Shown here one piece after another: positions 20,301 to 32,000 of a stretch of DNA of 64,000 nucleotides (positions are counted from its first letter, which is position 1; each line of letters begins with the position of its first letter). The notes below the pieces were generated by a model that was given only the letters and a program-made list of their open reading frames with translations, made no database searches and was not told the DNA's origin. The position numbers and the translations under genes are program-made. The DNA is from Pocillopora verrucosa (Eukaryota > Cnidaria > Anthozoa > Scleractinia > Pocilloporidae). The stretch covers positions 29,495,592 to 29,559,591 of the forward strand of contig NC_089314.1 of NCBI RefSeq assembly GCF_036669915.1, in the 5' to 3' direction.

Positions 20301-23175
20301 GTAGATGTGGGTTAACGTGGTAGAACATGGTTAACTAAGGGTAGGTGTGGGTTAACGTGGTAGAACATGGCTAACTTAGGGTAGATGTGGGTTAACGAGG
20401 TAGAACATGGTTAACTTAAGGAAGATGTGGGTTAACGTGGTAGAACATGGCTAACTTAGGGTAGATGTGGGTTAACGTGGTAGAACATGGCTAGCTTAGG
20501 GTAGATGTGGGTTAACGTGGTAGTACATGGCTAACTTAGGGTAGATGTGGGTTAACGTGGTAGAACATGGCTAACTTAGGGTAGATGTGGGTTAACGTGG
20601 TAGAACATGGCTAACTTGGGGTAGATGTGGGTTAACGTGGTAGAACATGGCTAACTTAGGGTAGATGTGGGTTAACGTGGTAGAACATGGCTAACTTAGG
20701 GTAGATGTGGGTTAACGTGGTAGAACATGGCTAACTTAGGGTAGATGTGGGTTAACGTGGTAGAACATGGCTAACTTAGAATAGATGTGGGTTAACGTGG
20801 TAGAACATGGTTAACTTAGGGTAGATGTGGGTTAACGTGGTAGAACATGGCTAACTTAGGGTAGATGTGGGTGAACGTGGTAAAACATGGTTAACTTAGG
20901 GTAGATGTGGGTTAACGTGGTAGAACATGGTTAACTTAGGGTAGATATGAGTGAACGTGGTAGAACATGGTTACCTTAGGGTAGATGTGGGCTAACGAGG
21001 TAGAACATGGCTAACTTAGGGTAGGTGTGGGTTAACGTGGTAGAACATGCCTAACTTAGGGCAGATGTGGGCTAACGTGGTAGAACATGCCTAACAAAGG
21101 GTAGATGTGGGTTAAAGTGGTAGAACATGGCTAAATTAACGTAGATGTGGGTTAACGAGGTAGAACATGGTAAACTTAGGGTAGATGTGGGTTAACGAGG
21201 TAGAACATGGTAAACTTAGGGTAGATGTGGGTTAACGTGGTAGTACATGGCTAACTTAGGGTAGATGTGGGTTAACGTGGTAGAACATGGCTAACTTAGG
21301 GTAGATGTGGGTTAACGTGGTAGAACATGGCTAACTTGGGGTAGATGTGGGTTAACGTGGTAGAACATGGCTAACTTAGGGTAGATGTGGGTTAACGTGG
21401 TAGAACATGGCTAACTTAGGGTAGATGTGGGTTAACGTGGTAGAACATGGTTAACTTAGGGTAGAAGTGGGTTAACGCGGAAAAACATGGCTAACTTAGG
21501 GTAGATGTGGGTTAACGTGGTAGAACATGGCTAACTTAGGGTAGATGTGGGTGAACGTGGTAGAACATGGTTAACTTAGGGTAGATGTGGGTTAACGTGG
21601 TAGAACATGGCTAACTTAGGGTAGATGTGAGTGAACGTGGTAGAACATGGTTAACTTAGGGTAGGTGTGGGTTAACGTGGTAGAACATGGCTAACTTAGG
21701 GTAGACGTGGGTTTGCGTGGTAGAACATGGCTAACTTAGGGTAGATGTGGGTTAACGTGGTAGAACATGGCTAACTTAGGGTAGATGTGGGTTAACGTGG
21801 TAGAACATGGCTTACTTAGGGTAGATGTGGGTTAACGTGGTAGAACATGGCTAACTTGGGGTAGATGTGGGTTAACGTGGTAGAACATGGCTAACTTAGG
21901 GTAGATGTGGGTGAACGTGGTAGAACATGGTTAACTTAGGGTAGATGTGGGTTAACGTGGTAGAACATGGTTAACTTAGGGTAGATGTGAGTGAACGTGG
22001 TAGAACATGGTTACCTTAGGGTAGATGTGGGCTAACGAGGTAGAACATGGCTAACTTAGGGTAGGTGTGGGTTAACGTGGTAGAACATGGCTAACTTAGG
22101 GCAGATGTGGGCTAACGTGGTAGAACATGCCTAACAAAGGGTAGATGTGGGTTAAAGTGGTAGAACATGGCTAAATTAACGTAGATGTGGGTTAACGAGG
22201 TAGAACATGGCTAACTTAGGGTAGATGTGGGTTAACGTGGTAGAACATGGCTAACTTGGGGTAGATGTGGGTTAACGTGGTAGAACATGGCTAACTTAGG
22301 GTAGATTTGGGTTAACGTGGTAGAACATGGCTAACTTAGGGTAGATGTGGGTGAACGTGGTAGAACATGGTTAACTTAGGGTAGATGTGGGTTAACGTAG
22401 TAGAACATGGTAAACTTAGGGTAGATGTGGGTTAACGTGGTAGTACATGGCTAACTTAGGGTAGATGTGGGTTAACGTAGTTGAACATGGTAAACTTAGG
22501 GTAGATGTGGGTTAACGTGGTAGTACATGGCTAACTTAGGGTAGATGTGGGTTAACGTGGTAGAACATGGCTAACTTAGGGTAGATGTGGGTTAACGTGG
22601 TAGAACACGGCTAACTTGGGGTAGATGTGGGTTAACGTGGTAGAACATGGCTAACTTAGGGTAGATGTGGGTTAACGTGGTAGAACAAGGCTAACTTAGG
22701 GTAGATGTGGGTTAACGTGGTAGAACATGGTTACCTTAGGGTAGATGTGGGTTAACGAGGTAGAACATGGCTAATTTAGGGTAGGTGTGGGTTAACGTGG
22801 TAGAACATGGTTAACGTAGGGTAGATGTGGGTTAACGTGGTAGAACATGGTTAACTTAGGGTAGATGTGGGTTAACGTGGTAGAACATGGTTAACTTAGG
22901 GTAGATGTGGGTGAACGTGGTAGAACATGGCTACCTTAGGGTAGATGTGGGTTAACGAGGTAGAACATGGCTAATTTAGGGTAGGTGTGGGTTAACGTGG
23001 TAGAATATGGCTAACTTAGGGTAGATGTGGGTTAACGAGGTAGAACATGGTTAATTTAGGGTAGATGTGGGTTAACGTGGTAGAACATGGCTAACTTAGG
23101 GTAGATGTGGGTTAACGTGGTAGAACATGGCTAACTTAGGGTAGATGTGGGTTAACGTGGTAGAACATGGCTAAT
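20301..23175. repeat. 40-bp satellite array, about 72 units
   Basis: The unit GTAGATGTGGGTTAACGTGG plus TAGAACATGGCTAACTTAGG repeats in strict 40-base register with few indels. Variants include TTAAC for CTAAC, GTGAAC for GTTAAC, CGAGG for CGTGG, and TACATGG. A distinctive run (GCAGATG..GGGC, CATGCCTAACAAAGG, GTTAAAG, CTAAATTAAC) occurs near 21060-21180 and again exactly 1,040 bases later, which shows higher-order duplication of 26 units. No coding frame is preserved. The GTTAAC palindrome recurs in almost every unit. Confidence 0.97.
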
Positions 23176-23176
23176 T

Positions 23177-23700
23177 AGGACATATTGTAAGTTTTACATG
23201 AACCTTAAAGCATATATATTGTCAGCCATTTTGTCGTCTATATGGCATTCAGCCATGGCGTATATACCACATCGAAGGCTTTTTGAGGTTGTCATCGAGG
23301 ACCGAACACGCAAGTTTGTGAGACAGCGGTCCTAATAGAAGTTACAAATCCATCATGTAGGCTGCTAGATGTCCAATAACGGATTATTATTGCTATTACA
23401 CACTCAACTTACTATATCTTCTCTGATTGGCCGAAAGCGTACGGTAAATTTTTTAAATCAGCGCTTAGGACGTCATTTAGCTGCAGATCATACAATATTC
23501 ATGTCAAAGACACTCAAGGTACTCATATCATGTCTGACTGCGGTGCATGATTTCTATGAGTAATCATGTCAAGTTCGATCGCTTTCAGTGTTGCTTGCTG
23601 ATTTGTTTATTTTTACACGTTTAGAAATAAATTATCAGTTTCACTTACTGCCGTGACCCTTTTTTTCCCGTTCAATTCAATTTTATATTAAATGTATAAT
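23177..23700. other. Satellite flank, no gene seen
   Basis: Unique-looking AT-rich DNA. The short open frame at 23369-23563 has no recognisable motif and no splice context. Confidence 0.4.
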
Positions 23701-23701
23701 G

Positions 23702-23832
23702 AAACAATTATTAGATCCGGTTTTTGTGATATTTAGAATAATCAAGGTCTCGGTAAGGGTTGTTAGCCGGAGCCTTCCTGCCTCGACCTTGATAATTCTA
23801 GATGTCACAAAAACCGCATCCAACAATTGTTT
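23702..23832. repeat. 131-bp fold-back palindrome
   Basis: The left arm (AAACAATTATTAGATCCGGT, then TTTTGTGATATTTAGAATAA and TCAAGGTC) is mirrored by the right arm (GACCTTGATAATTCTAGATG, then TCACAAAAACCGCATCCAAC and AATTGTTT) with about 10 mismatches over 60 bases. It is a small fold-back or MITE-type element with no coding content. Confidence 0.85.
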
Positions 23833-25900
23833 AGCATATAGTCGATAAGTTATATGTGAGGAAACAGTAAGGTCTTAATTCTAAGTAATCAGAGAGGAGA
23901 GGGGCTATCTAGAGTGCTAATGCTGAACCCCTTAAAAAGAAAGAAGAAAAACTCGCGAAGAGGTGCTTTTATAAGAGTGGAGTGAGTCACAGGTCATACG
24001 ATAAAAAAGGATTTGATCGAAACGTAAAAAAATAGAAATTAATTAATAATACAGGCAATGAAAAGTAAAATTATAGAAGTAATCTTCCTAAACGCGTTAT
24101 CGGGCAGTTAATCACGATTCTCAAAAATCCTATATCCATTAACATAAGTCATTGAAATTCGTCAGTCAATAAACAGAAAAACTGACCGTCCAATAATTTT
24201 TACTCTTAGTAGTTTTATTTTTATCTCATGTTTTCTCTCCCATCCTGAAGAATACGAGTTTTGCTAAGAATTGCCGAGCGATGAAAAAAGTTTTTTTTCG
24301 AAGCTTCTGTGAAAGGTGAATACAGTTTGACAACCCTGGTTAAGACTTTTTCACGATGGTTCAAATTAAATTCAGTATTGCGAACACAGCGTTTTTTTTT
24401 ATAATTATGCAGAGAGCTATCGAGGGGTAATGTTCTAATAGGAAAGTAAAATTTCTTTGAACAAATGCACTGGCTTGTTCCTTTATTGACACTGATTACA
24501 AATCAATATGTGTATTCGCTTAAATGGAAAGAAGTAAAAAAAAAATACAAATACAATCAAAAGAAATGCCGATCAAAAACAAGATAGAGGAATGCAACTT
24601 TCGTTGTTAAGTATAACTGACAAAGTTCACGAGAACTGCATGTCGAGTGAATTGTTCTCTGCGAACTGAACTCGGAAGCGATATAAGCAGTCAAGTGATT
24701 TAAAAAAAGTTTTAACTTGTTTCTTCAAATCCTGAAAGAAATAAACAAATATATATTTTATCTATATGATCATTTTGTTTCCACAAATATGAAATGATTC
24801 GATTTAGCGCCAGGTTTTACTTTCGTTACCACAAGGGAGGCGGCTTATTTGAAACAGGGCGCTTACTTCTTTACAATTTTTTGAGAAACATCAGAGTGTA
24901 AAACAAAGCTTTGATGTTTATTTGATTGATAATCAAAAAGACTGGAAAACGGACTTGTTGTCCATTGATGGATCCTTCCTTGCTAGAACGACTAGCCAAG
25001 CAATCGTTTGAAGGAACTGTGCACTCACGGCGACATAAAAATTGCGAAACTGAGTCGAAGACCACTTTTTTATCGTGAGGCTTTAAGTGAGCAATTAAAG
25101 AAGGATGAGCCACGGTGCATCTCAGTGTACAAGCACTCTGGCAGTGCTATTACTGAAACAGAACAGGGGTGTTTATTGGAAAAGGGGCTCTTATTGGAAT
25201 GAGTGTGATTAATTAATAGGGACGCTTTTTGGAACTGTCGCCTATTAACAACAACAGATTCGAGGGGAGCGATTGTAAGAGGAGGGGGGAGGGGGGAGGG
25301 GGTGCTTATTGAAAGGATGTCACTGAATCGAATCAGTACGGCATAACAATAGTCGGTTTTTCCCGAGAAATATTCAGCGTTTGGCGGGTGATCTGATCAA
25401 AACAAGCACATCAACACTGTTGCAGTCATAATCCCATCGGCAAAAAGAAAACAAGGGAATAAAAAGGAAGAAACGAGCAGGCTCCATTTTTTCCCATTAA
25501 TCTTGAGCCAACACAAAAACAAAATAGTACTGAGAATGACGGTACCAGCCAATTTCACAGATTCTTAGGTCGGAACACCTCCTTTTAGAGTGTATTTATG
25601 CCGACATTTCCGTGCAATTTTCATCTCGATCACATATACCTGATTCAGTTTTTCTTTCTGGACGTGTTTCAATTTTCTGTTGGTGTAGAGGTTGATGTCG
25701 GAGCTGATATCATGCGAGTTATCGACTGGAGATCTTATGAAACATCCACGAAGTTGACTACTTTATTGACAAATTCTTTTAATAACTTGATTCAACCGGT
25801 GCAGCAACAAACTGTGCAACTAGATGTTGTTTGTAAATATCGGAAAGATCAAGTCAAAGAAAAAAAGACAACGACTGTTAACTAACAACTGTTAGATGAG
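23833..25900. other. Repeat-rich intergenic DNA
   Basis: No supported gene. Phrases such as GGCGGCTTATTTGAAACAGG (24839) and GGGGCTCTTATTGGAATGAG (about 25183) are variants of one motif and look like an old dispersed repeat. A run of G tracts lies at 25281-25302. The open frame at 25598-25885 has no family resemblance that I can see. Confidence 0.4.
25281..25302 (+). repeat. G-run cluster with quadruplex potential
   Basis: Three runs of 5-6 G separated by single A residues are preceded by GAGG and a nearby GGGG. This satisfies a loose G-quadruplex pattern. No gene start lies close enough to suggest a role. Confidence 0.5.
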
Positions 25901-26050
25901 GTTGATCATGACAGCGAGAATTATCAAGACCGAGGGCAAATCTTTTGCGAGAGCTTTATTTTCCCTTTTTGAAGGACCGTGCTATAGAAGGAAAATTAAC
26001 CGATTAACCTCTTATTCGGGGAATTCCCTCGTCAGGAAGTGGCAACTTAC

Positions 26051-27853
26051 CGTGTTTTCCATTGAAACTTTGGAATCTTTACGCGAAGCTTTGATCTTTT
26101 CAGTGTTCCTTTCTGTACGATAACATTTTCATCTGCTTCTTTGAGCGATCCGTGTTCCAACTCCTCGAAAAGTAATTTTTGGCTAAAAGGACAGGACGGT
26201 TCCCTCTGTTTAGTTTTGCTGGACGAACTCAGTCTTAACTGACCCTTAGTGAAGCTGTCTGAGTTACTGCTACCACCAGAAGAGGACGCAGCTGAATCCT
26301 CTTGAGGCGTATGATCTTTATCAGCAGCTATCAAGAATTTATCAAAGACGTCCTTTATATTCTTGTGACTTTTGCTCTTTCTGAGAGCTTCCTTAATCAC
26401 TTCGAGCTTGCGCTGTAACTCTTCAGGGTCTATATTCATGGTTTCAGCTAGTTGGAGGAACTGCTTTTGTATTGGTATTAGCTCTCGCTCGATATTAGAC
26501 AGATCTTGTTCCAACCTAAGATAATCTTCATAGAAGAACTTGAAATTATCTATCACGTTCGCTGTTTCCTGCACGGACTTATCTAAGCGATTCTGTAGCT
26601 GGGTTAATTCATGCCTGCTCTCGTAGAGCTCTCTTTGCAATTCTCTTTTTTCGTTTTCCAACTCCGCCACAACCCTCTCCTTCTCGTTTTGAAACTCAAC
26701 TTTTTCTTTCTCAGCAGCATGTTTGACGTCTTTAAGTTTCAGATTTAGTCGTAGTTGCTCTTGCTCAAGTTGTCGCTTTAGATTGCTTATCCACTGTGAC
26801 AGTTCCCCAATTTGCTTGTCTTTATCTGACAGACGCTCTAGTCTATTCTCGGCCAACAGTTCAGAGGTTTCTACTTTGTCGGCCAGACTCTTTTGTTTTT
26901 CGTAGAGAACTCTTACATGGATCCGTAAATTTACCAGCATCTGTTGAAGACAACGAAATTATACACTAATACATTCAAGGTGAGCTTTTTTTCTAATAGG
27001 ATTGTATTTCAAGGCATTTCACAATTCTTCGATTTCTGATAAACTGAAAACGAGAAAAAGAAAAAGGAATACTAATAAAAGATAAAAAAAGGTCTCCCAA
27101 AAGTGTACGAATCAAGATATGGTTCTTAACAAGTCTGTTAACAATTATTTTTTCTTTTCTTCAAAATGCTTCACCATCCAAGGAAAGATTTCTTCTTCCG
27201 GTATCGCATTGGCTATAGGTTTAAATCCCGCATGGGGCTGAATTTTTTTCAGGCCCTATCTCAACTACTAATTTAGTAGTGTTCGTTACTGCGAGGATTG
27301 CTTCTGTATTCGTTTCTTCAACCGGAGTGTACATATATGATTTTCATATATTTACAGTTATTATTTCTTCTTTTCTTCATAGTTTCGTACACAAACGCGC
27401 ATGCTCAACGAAGACGTTTAAACCACGCTCTTCCGTTTCCGTCCCGTATTTCTTCTTAGACCGTATCCACCGCCGCCCAAAGCCATTTTAAAACTTGTTA
27501 AGTTTGGATGGGTACTAATGCGCATGCTCAACGACGACGGTTTCTCTTTAATGGTACTAATGCGTGTTATCTGGTCGTTATAAGTTGTCTTACTATGCTG
27601 GTACGTGGCAAAGTTCAGCTAATTTACTTGTTATGTGTCTCGATGACCCAGCCAATAGCGTAAGACTAACCTGCTGTATTTCTGTTTTTTCCGGTTCCTG
27701 TAGAGCTTGTTTTTCGTCAAGTAATACAGAGAGCCATTCTGGTTCCCCGGGATACCCATGTAAATATTGCAAAAACTTTCTCTCTCCATCGCTTTCTACA
27801 ATTTGTAAGTCATCCATTTCAGTTGGATAACAAAGCAGAGAACATTCCACCAT
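26051..27853 (-). CDS. Unrecognised coiled-coil protein (exons 1-2; 3' exon unresolved)
   Basis: Exon 1 (27853-27671) starts at the ATG in TCAATGGTGG and ends CAGCAG|GTTAGT. Exon 2 (26940-26051) follows an acceptor (CTTCAACAG) in the same phase and ends ACACG|GTAAGT. Together they give 357 residues. Residues about 62-250 are a long predicted coiled coil with heptads (LSQWISNLKRQLEQEQ, EKERVVAELENEKRELQREL). A region with acidic and Ser-rich stretches (ASSSGGSSNSDS) follows, then a basic end (KRSKLRVKIPKFQWK). The N-terminus (GERKFLQYLHGYPGEPEWL) is not coiled coil and could be a small folded segment. Intron read-through adds one residue and then stops, so a further exon is expected. A candidate acceptor near 25822 would add about eight Cys-rich residues but is unproven. 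I do not recognise the family. Confidence 0.7.
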
Positions 27854-27861
27854 TGACGTCA
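27854..27861. promoter_or_regulatory. Consensus CRE palindrome (TGACGTCA) beside the coiled-coil gene start
   Basis: The exact cAMP-response element palindrome TGACGTCA directly precedes the chosen ATG on the minus strand. CREB/ATF sites are typically near transcription starts, so it supports this being the 5' end of the gene, if the transcript starts close by. Confidence 0.4.
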
Positions 27862-27959
27862 CAATATCTAGTAATTGCTAATGAACTAAGTGACACGCGC
27901 GGGACTGGGTTAGGTGATAAAGAATGTTGCGTTGAAACATAACCGTTGTAATCTTGCGT

Positions 27960-28166
27960 TCACAGTTTCAGGAATGGAACTCTAAAACGAGACAACCAAT
28001 CCGATGTCAGATTTAAGGAGTATGATTTACTCACTAAGAGCACTGTCTCTTGAGGCTCTGGTCGATAAGCCATTGGTAGCGACAAAAATCCTGTGGTTAG
28101 GCAATTAAATTGTGCGGTTTCAAAATTGATGCAATTTAGTGTCGCGCTATGTTGAACTGAAATCAT
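27960..28166 (-). other. Possible small minus-strand exon, unassigned
   Basis: An open frame containing MAYRPEPQETVLL ends in a good donor (TTA|GTGAGT, at about 28034). It lies between the coiled-coil gene and the METTL3 3' end. It does not join in phase to the coiled-coil exon 1, so it is either an alternative first exon or chance. Confidence 0.2.
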
Positions 28167-28567
28167 AATTATGATTTGCCGTCAACCATATTGTCTATTT
28201 GACAATATTTACTCTACTCAATTTAATTCCCTTTGTAAAGCGATTGAAGCGCGGGGTAGTGGGGTAGTGGGGTAGTGGCTGAGCCTGTAGCCTGATATTT
28301 GCTCGCGCAAACGAGCGAAAACCGAAGATTGTTAAGTAAATGTAACGACTTTTTTTCCCTTTCCACAAGCACGCTGATACACGCTTTTAATGTAGGTTAA
28401 CAGTAGGCAAACATTTTTTACGAGCAAGGGTGAAATGTTGTAATATCTCTGCGGACGTATACTAGCAAAACTTAAAGGCATTTCTTTGATTTAAGCCCCG
28501 TTTTATTTTCAAGGTCATCTGAGTAAAACGCACATTAATCTAAACACAAATAAACTATTTGTTTACA

Positions 28568-28943
28568 GATTATAGAACAACTACAAACGAATCAAATAAT
28601 GCTGGTGCAGGAGCAGTCTAATCCACTCGCGCTGTTTGGCTTCCGTAACAGACTTCTTTCCCCCTCGGCTAAGCAGGAAAAGCGAAAGCTACTTTGGGGT
28701 CACGCTAAGTTAAACATCAAAGAGAACAAAGATTCAATTTTTCACATGACTCCAACTAAGTTCACGCTTCTTCTGCATGGTTTAAAAGAGACAGAGAAAA
28801 CTGTTTCACAGATTACACTCTGTTTAGTTCCAAGTGGACAAATAGAAAACAGGACAGGTGTGTCACCCGATCCCGTTGGCCCAACTGATTCAATTGTAAC
28901 TTTCTCGGGCGTCTTATCTTTGTCACAATGGGAAAGCGGCTAA
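28568..28943 (+). other. Orphan open segment, possibly an exon of an unknown gene
   Basis: After an acceptor-like GTTTACAG, the plus strand is open for about 125 codons (IIEQLQTNQIMLVQEQS, then charged and polar sequence, SPSAKQEKRKLLWGHAKL), ending in a TAA-type stop before 28945. Composition looks protein-like and the start resembles the end of a coiled coil. An internal donor-like CAG|GTGTGT lies near 28857. I found no partner exon and no family. Confidence 0.3.
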
Positions 28944-29054
28944 TCTGACTGAAACTTCTCTGCAGCTACTGAGGAGTACCATGTTTTACTTCACGAAGTT
29001 GCTGCGCAGATTTTGATTGGAACAGGCGTCTACGGTCAAGTACCTCGAGAGGAA

Positions 29055-32000
29055 TCAGGCTTTAGTGGTGGGAGGTTTGAGTACGTTTCCGTCAGGATAG
29101 CGTTTTTTGAAGCGTGCTGTGACTTCAGGATCTAAAAGTCTAACACCGTCCAGTTGATTACCCAAGGTTATCCTGTGGAGAGGGAACGTATTACTTACAC
29201 ATCAAAAGCAAAACCATTTTTTCACAAATACTGAAATCTCGACCAATTACAGTAATGGCAACACTTAAAAATTATACACCAACACTGAAGTGAATAGTTG
29301 TTTTTAGCACATACCACACAGTTACCAAAAAATGGTTGGAAATAAAACTCTTGACGCGCGATTTTTTCTCACCGGCTGCTCGGAGGTGAGTACTAGTTGC
29401 TCTTCACTTCCGAACTAGCCAATCAGCGCGCGCGAAAAGTACTATTCACTCGTGTGGTATATACTAAGACTGATTAACCAACAAAGTCAATCAAACAACA
29501 AACACTTGGAGTTTTTAGCCTTCAACGGCAAAGGACACCAACGTTCATCTTTATAACAATTTCTACCATTTCTAACCAGTTTGGTTGAACGTTGTGCTGC
29601 CTTCCAAAGAGTTCTACAAGGAAAAAAATTGAGAAAGGGTCGTGTGAGCATACGAATTTATCTTCGAGTGAGAGATCCCCGAGTGATTCCCGGGACGCGG
29701 GCTCGTGGAAATTCTGTTTAAACTTTCCACGCAAAAATAAACAAAGTTATCTTCTAACGTTTGTTTACATGCCATAAAAGAATGGAATTTAACTTCAGTA
29801 ATGCGAGCAAAGATGGAGAGCCGTTATTAAGGGCTTGTTTACATGGTAGTGGACCTTAGGTAGGTGAGGTAACCCGCTTAGTTGGGGTAACCCGCAAGTC
29901 CATATAATCTCCTCTTTTATCTTGATCACGTTTCCATGATAGGTGGGGTGACCCACCTAGCCGGGGTCGCATTTATGTTACAGAAATATCAAATGAGCAA
30001 AAAAATAGCGGAACACGAGTGTGTTAAACTTTGTTCATTTCCTAGCCATCCCATAGAGAGCTGAAACGTTAAAACACCATTTTTTTTACTTCCTCTTAGC
30101 AATAAAACCCCGACAGCAATTTAGTCATACTTTTACTTTAAACTCAACAGTACATTCACATGTTATGCCGAGGTGATCACGTTGTACCGTTAGAAACGGT
30201 TAACGCATCTAACTATTGGCGGAAAACTTAGAGGAAAATAAATTAGTTTTTTTTCGGCAACGTTTTACCACACGTCGCCGTAGTGACATCTTAAACTCCT
30301 TAACTACAAGTGCGATAACAACCTCGAGAAACTTCACCCCGGGATTCCGGGGTTGTAAGATTGTATGTAAACGCGGGCTATTTTTCGACCACAGTTAGGC
30401 AGGTTACCTCACCGACCTGGGGGCTCCCACATCCATGAAGACAGGCCCTAAAATGCACAAATATCATTTGCATATACCCGGTTACCTTGATATCATTTTT
30501 ATCTTCTTATTTGGTATACGTAGAACAGTGTGTTTATTACACGCAGCGAAGGTATTTCATGCGCGAGATGCGAGGGAAATCTTGATTCTTCTTGATGTTA
30601 AAATAAAACATTGATGATGAGAAGGCAAAAAATACCTACCTATCTTCCGCGTTCCGGGTGCTAACCGTTCAATCACTCCGTAGATTTCATCTGGTTTGTG
30701 ACTTGTCTGTCTCACCTGCAAAATACATCCAACTGCCCTGTAAGCAATGTAAAAATGATGACAACTGTCTACAGAACGAAAATCGAATAATTCATCAAAA
30801 AATTGCACAATTTAAGTGAAGGAGACAATGAATTTTAACTATAAATTAAAATTGATTGTTGATTCATAGCGCACGGCTATACTTGTCTATTTTGTTCAGA
30901 TTTTTCTGTCTCCTGGTTTGTTTGTCTGTCTTGTTGTTTCAACCATCGCTAAGGTTTTTTTTTTTGTTACCAAAAGTAAATAGAATTGCAAAGGTTTTAT
31001 ATTTTTCAGAAGGTAAAGAAAATTAGACGCAAGGAGATAAAGTCAGCCTTGCTTGGAAGAGTCAATAAGTGAACAAACCTCAGCAACAAGCACATCACAG
31101 TCCAAACCTCTGTTAAAGTTTTTACACTCTCCCTTCACGCCAACCTGAAGAACGACAATGCATTTGGTTATGACAAAGATGAAGATCAATTGAATGTAAA
31201 TACAAAGATTTAAAAGTTACCAAACAGTGCTCTTTCCCGTGATTAAGCCAGTGCCCAGTTCTTCCCGTTCTAATCAGGCGCTGTAGCTGGTTTGTTTTCA
31301 CCCAGATTAACTCGTCGCAGCCCGCATAACTATTGAATAAAATAAAACAACTTCAGTAACTTCTCTGTGAGGATTTTTAGCAATACAACCAAAGTAGCTC
31401 TCCAAAAACCAAAGCTACAAAAACAACTTTTACCAGGTAGTATGTGGAAGGAAACGCATAAAAATTTTGTAATAAACTGATAATGTTTCAGGATGGCTGA
31501 AAACACCCTGAGGGAACCGTATTTTAAACTATATTCCCAACATTCTTCGTTACAAGTAACACTATGTTATAGAAGCAAACTTCATTGATAAAATAAATCG
31601 CACAAACCAAAACTAAGTTTTGCTACAGCTTAACCTCTGCTGCTCACTGAACACTGTTTTTAAGCCATGTATAAAAGAGCGGTGCTTCATTCTCATTGCA
31701 AAAACTCACTAATAACACTGAGTGTCGAGTTGATTCTCAAACTAAGCAAATTAGCCGGAGCAAAAAAAATGGCTCAAAAACCGTAATTGGCCACCATCGT
31801 GTAGTGGACGTAAAAATGAGCTCATCCACTGAAATACTTACCCCCAAAGCTTTAAACATTCTCGACCAAGTTCCATCGCACTACAATACAACAACATAAA
31901 GTACTTGTTTGAGTCACAGTGTTATAAACCGCACTCCGATACACTTGGAAATTAGCGGAACTTTACTTTCGCCGACAAAACAAGAAACATTTGACTGTTT

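Noticed and set aside
20301-23175. CRISPR-like array
   Set aside because: Units are contiguous with no unique spacers and the genome is eukaryotic; this is a satellite.
25598-25885. Plus-strand open frame as a gene
   Set aside because: No recognisable family, no upstream promoter or acceptor support, and it may overlap the 3' end of the minus-strand coiled-coil gene.
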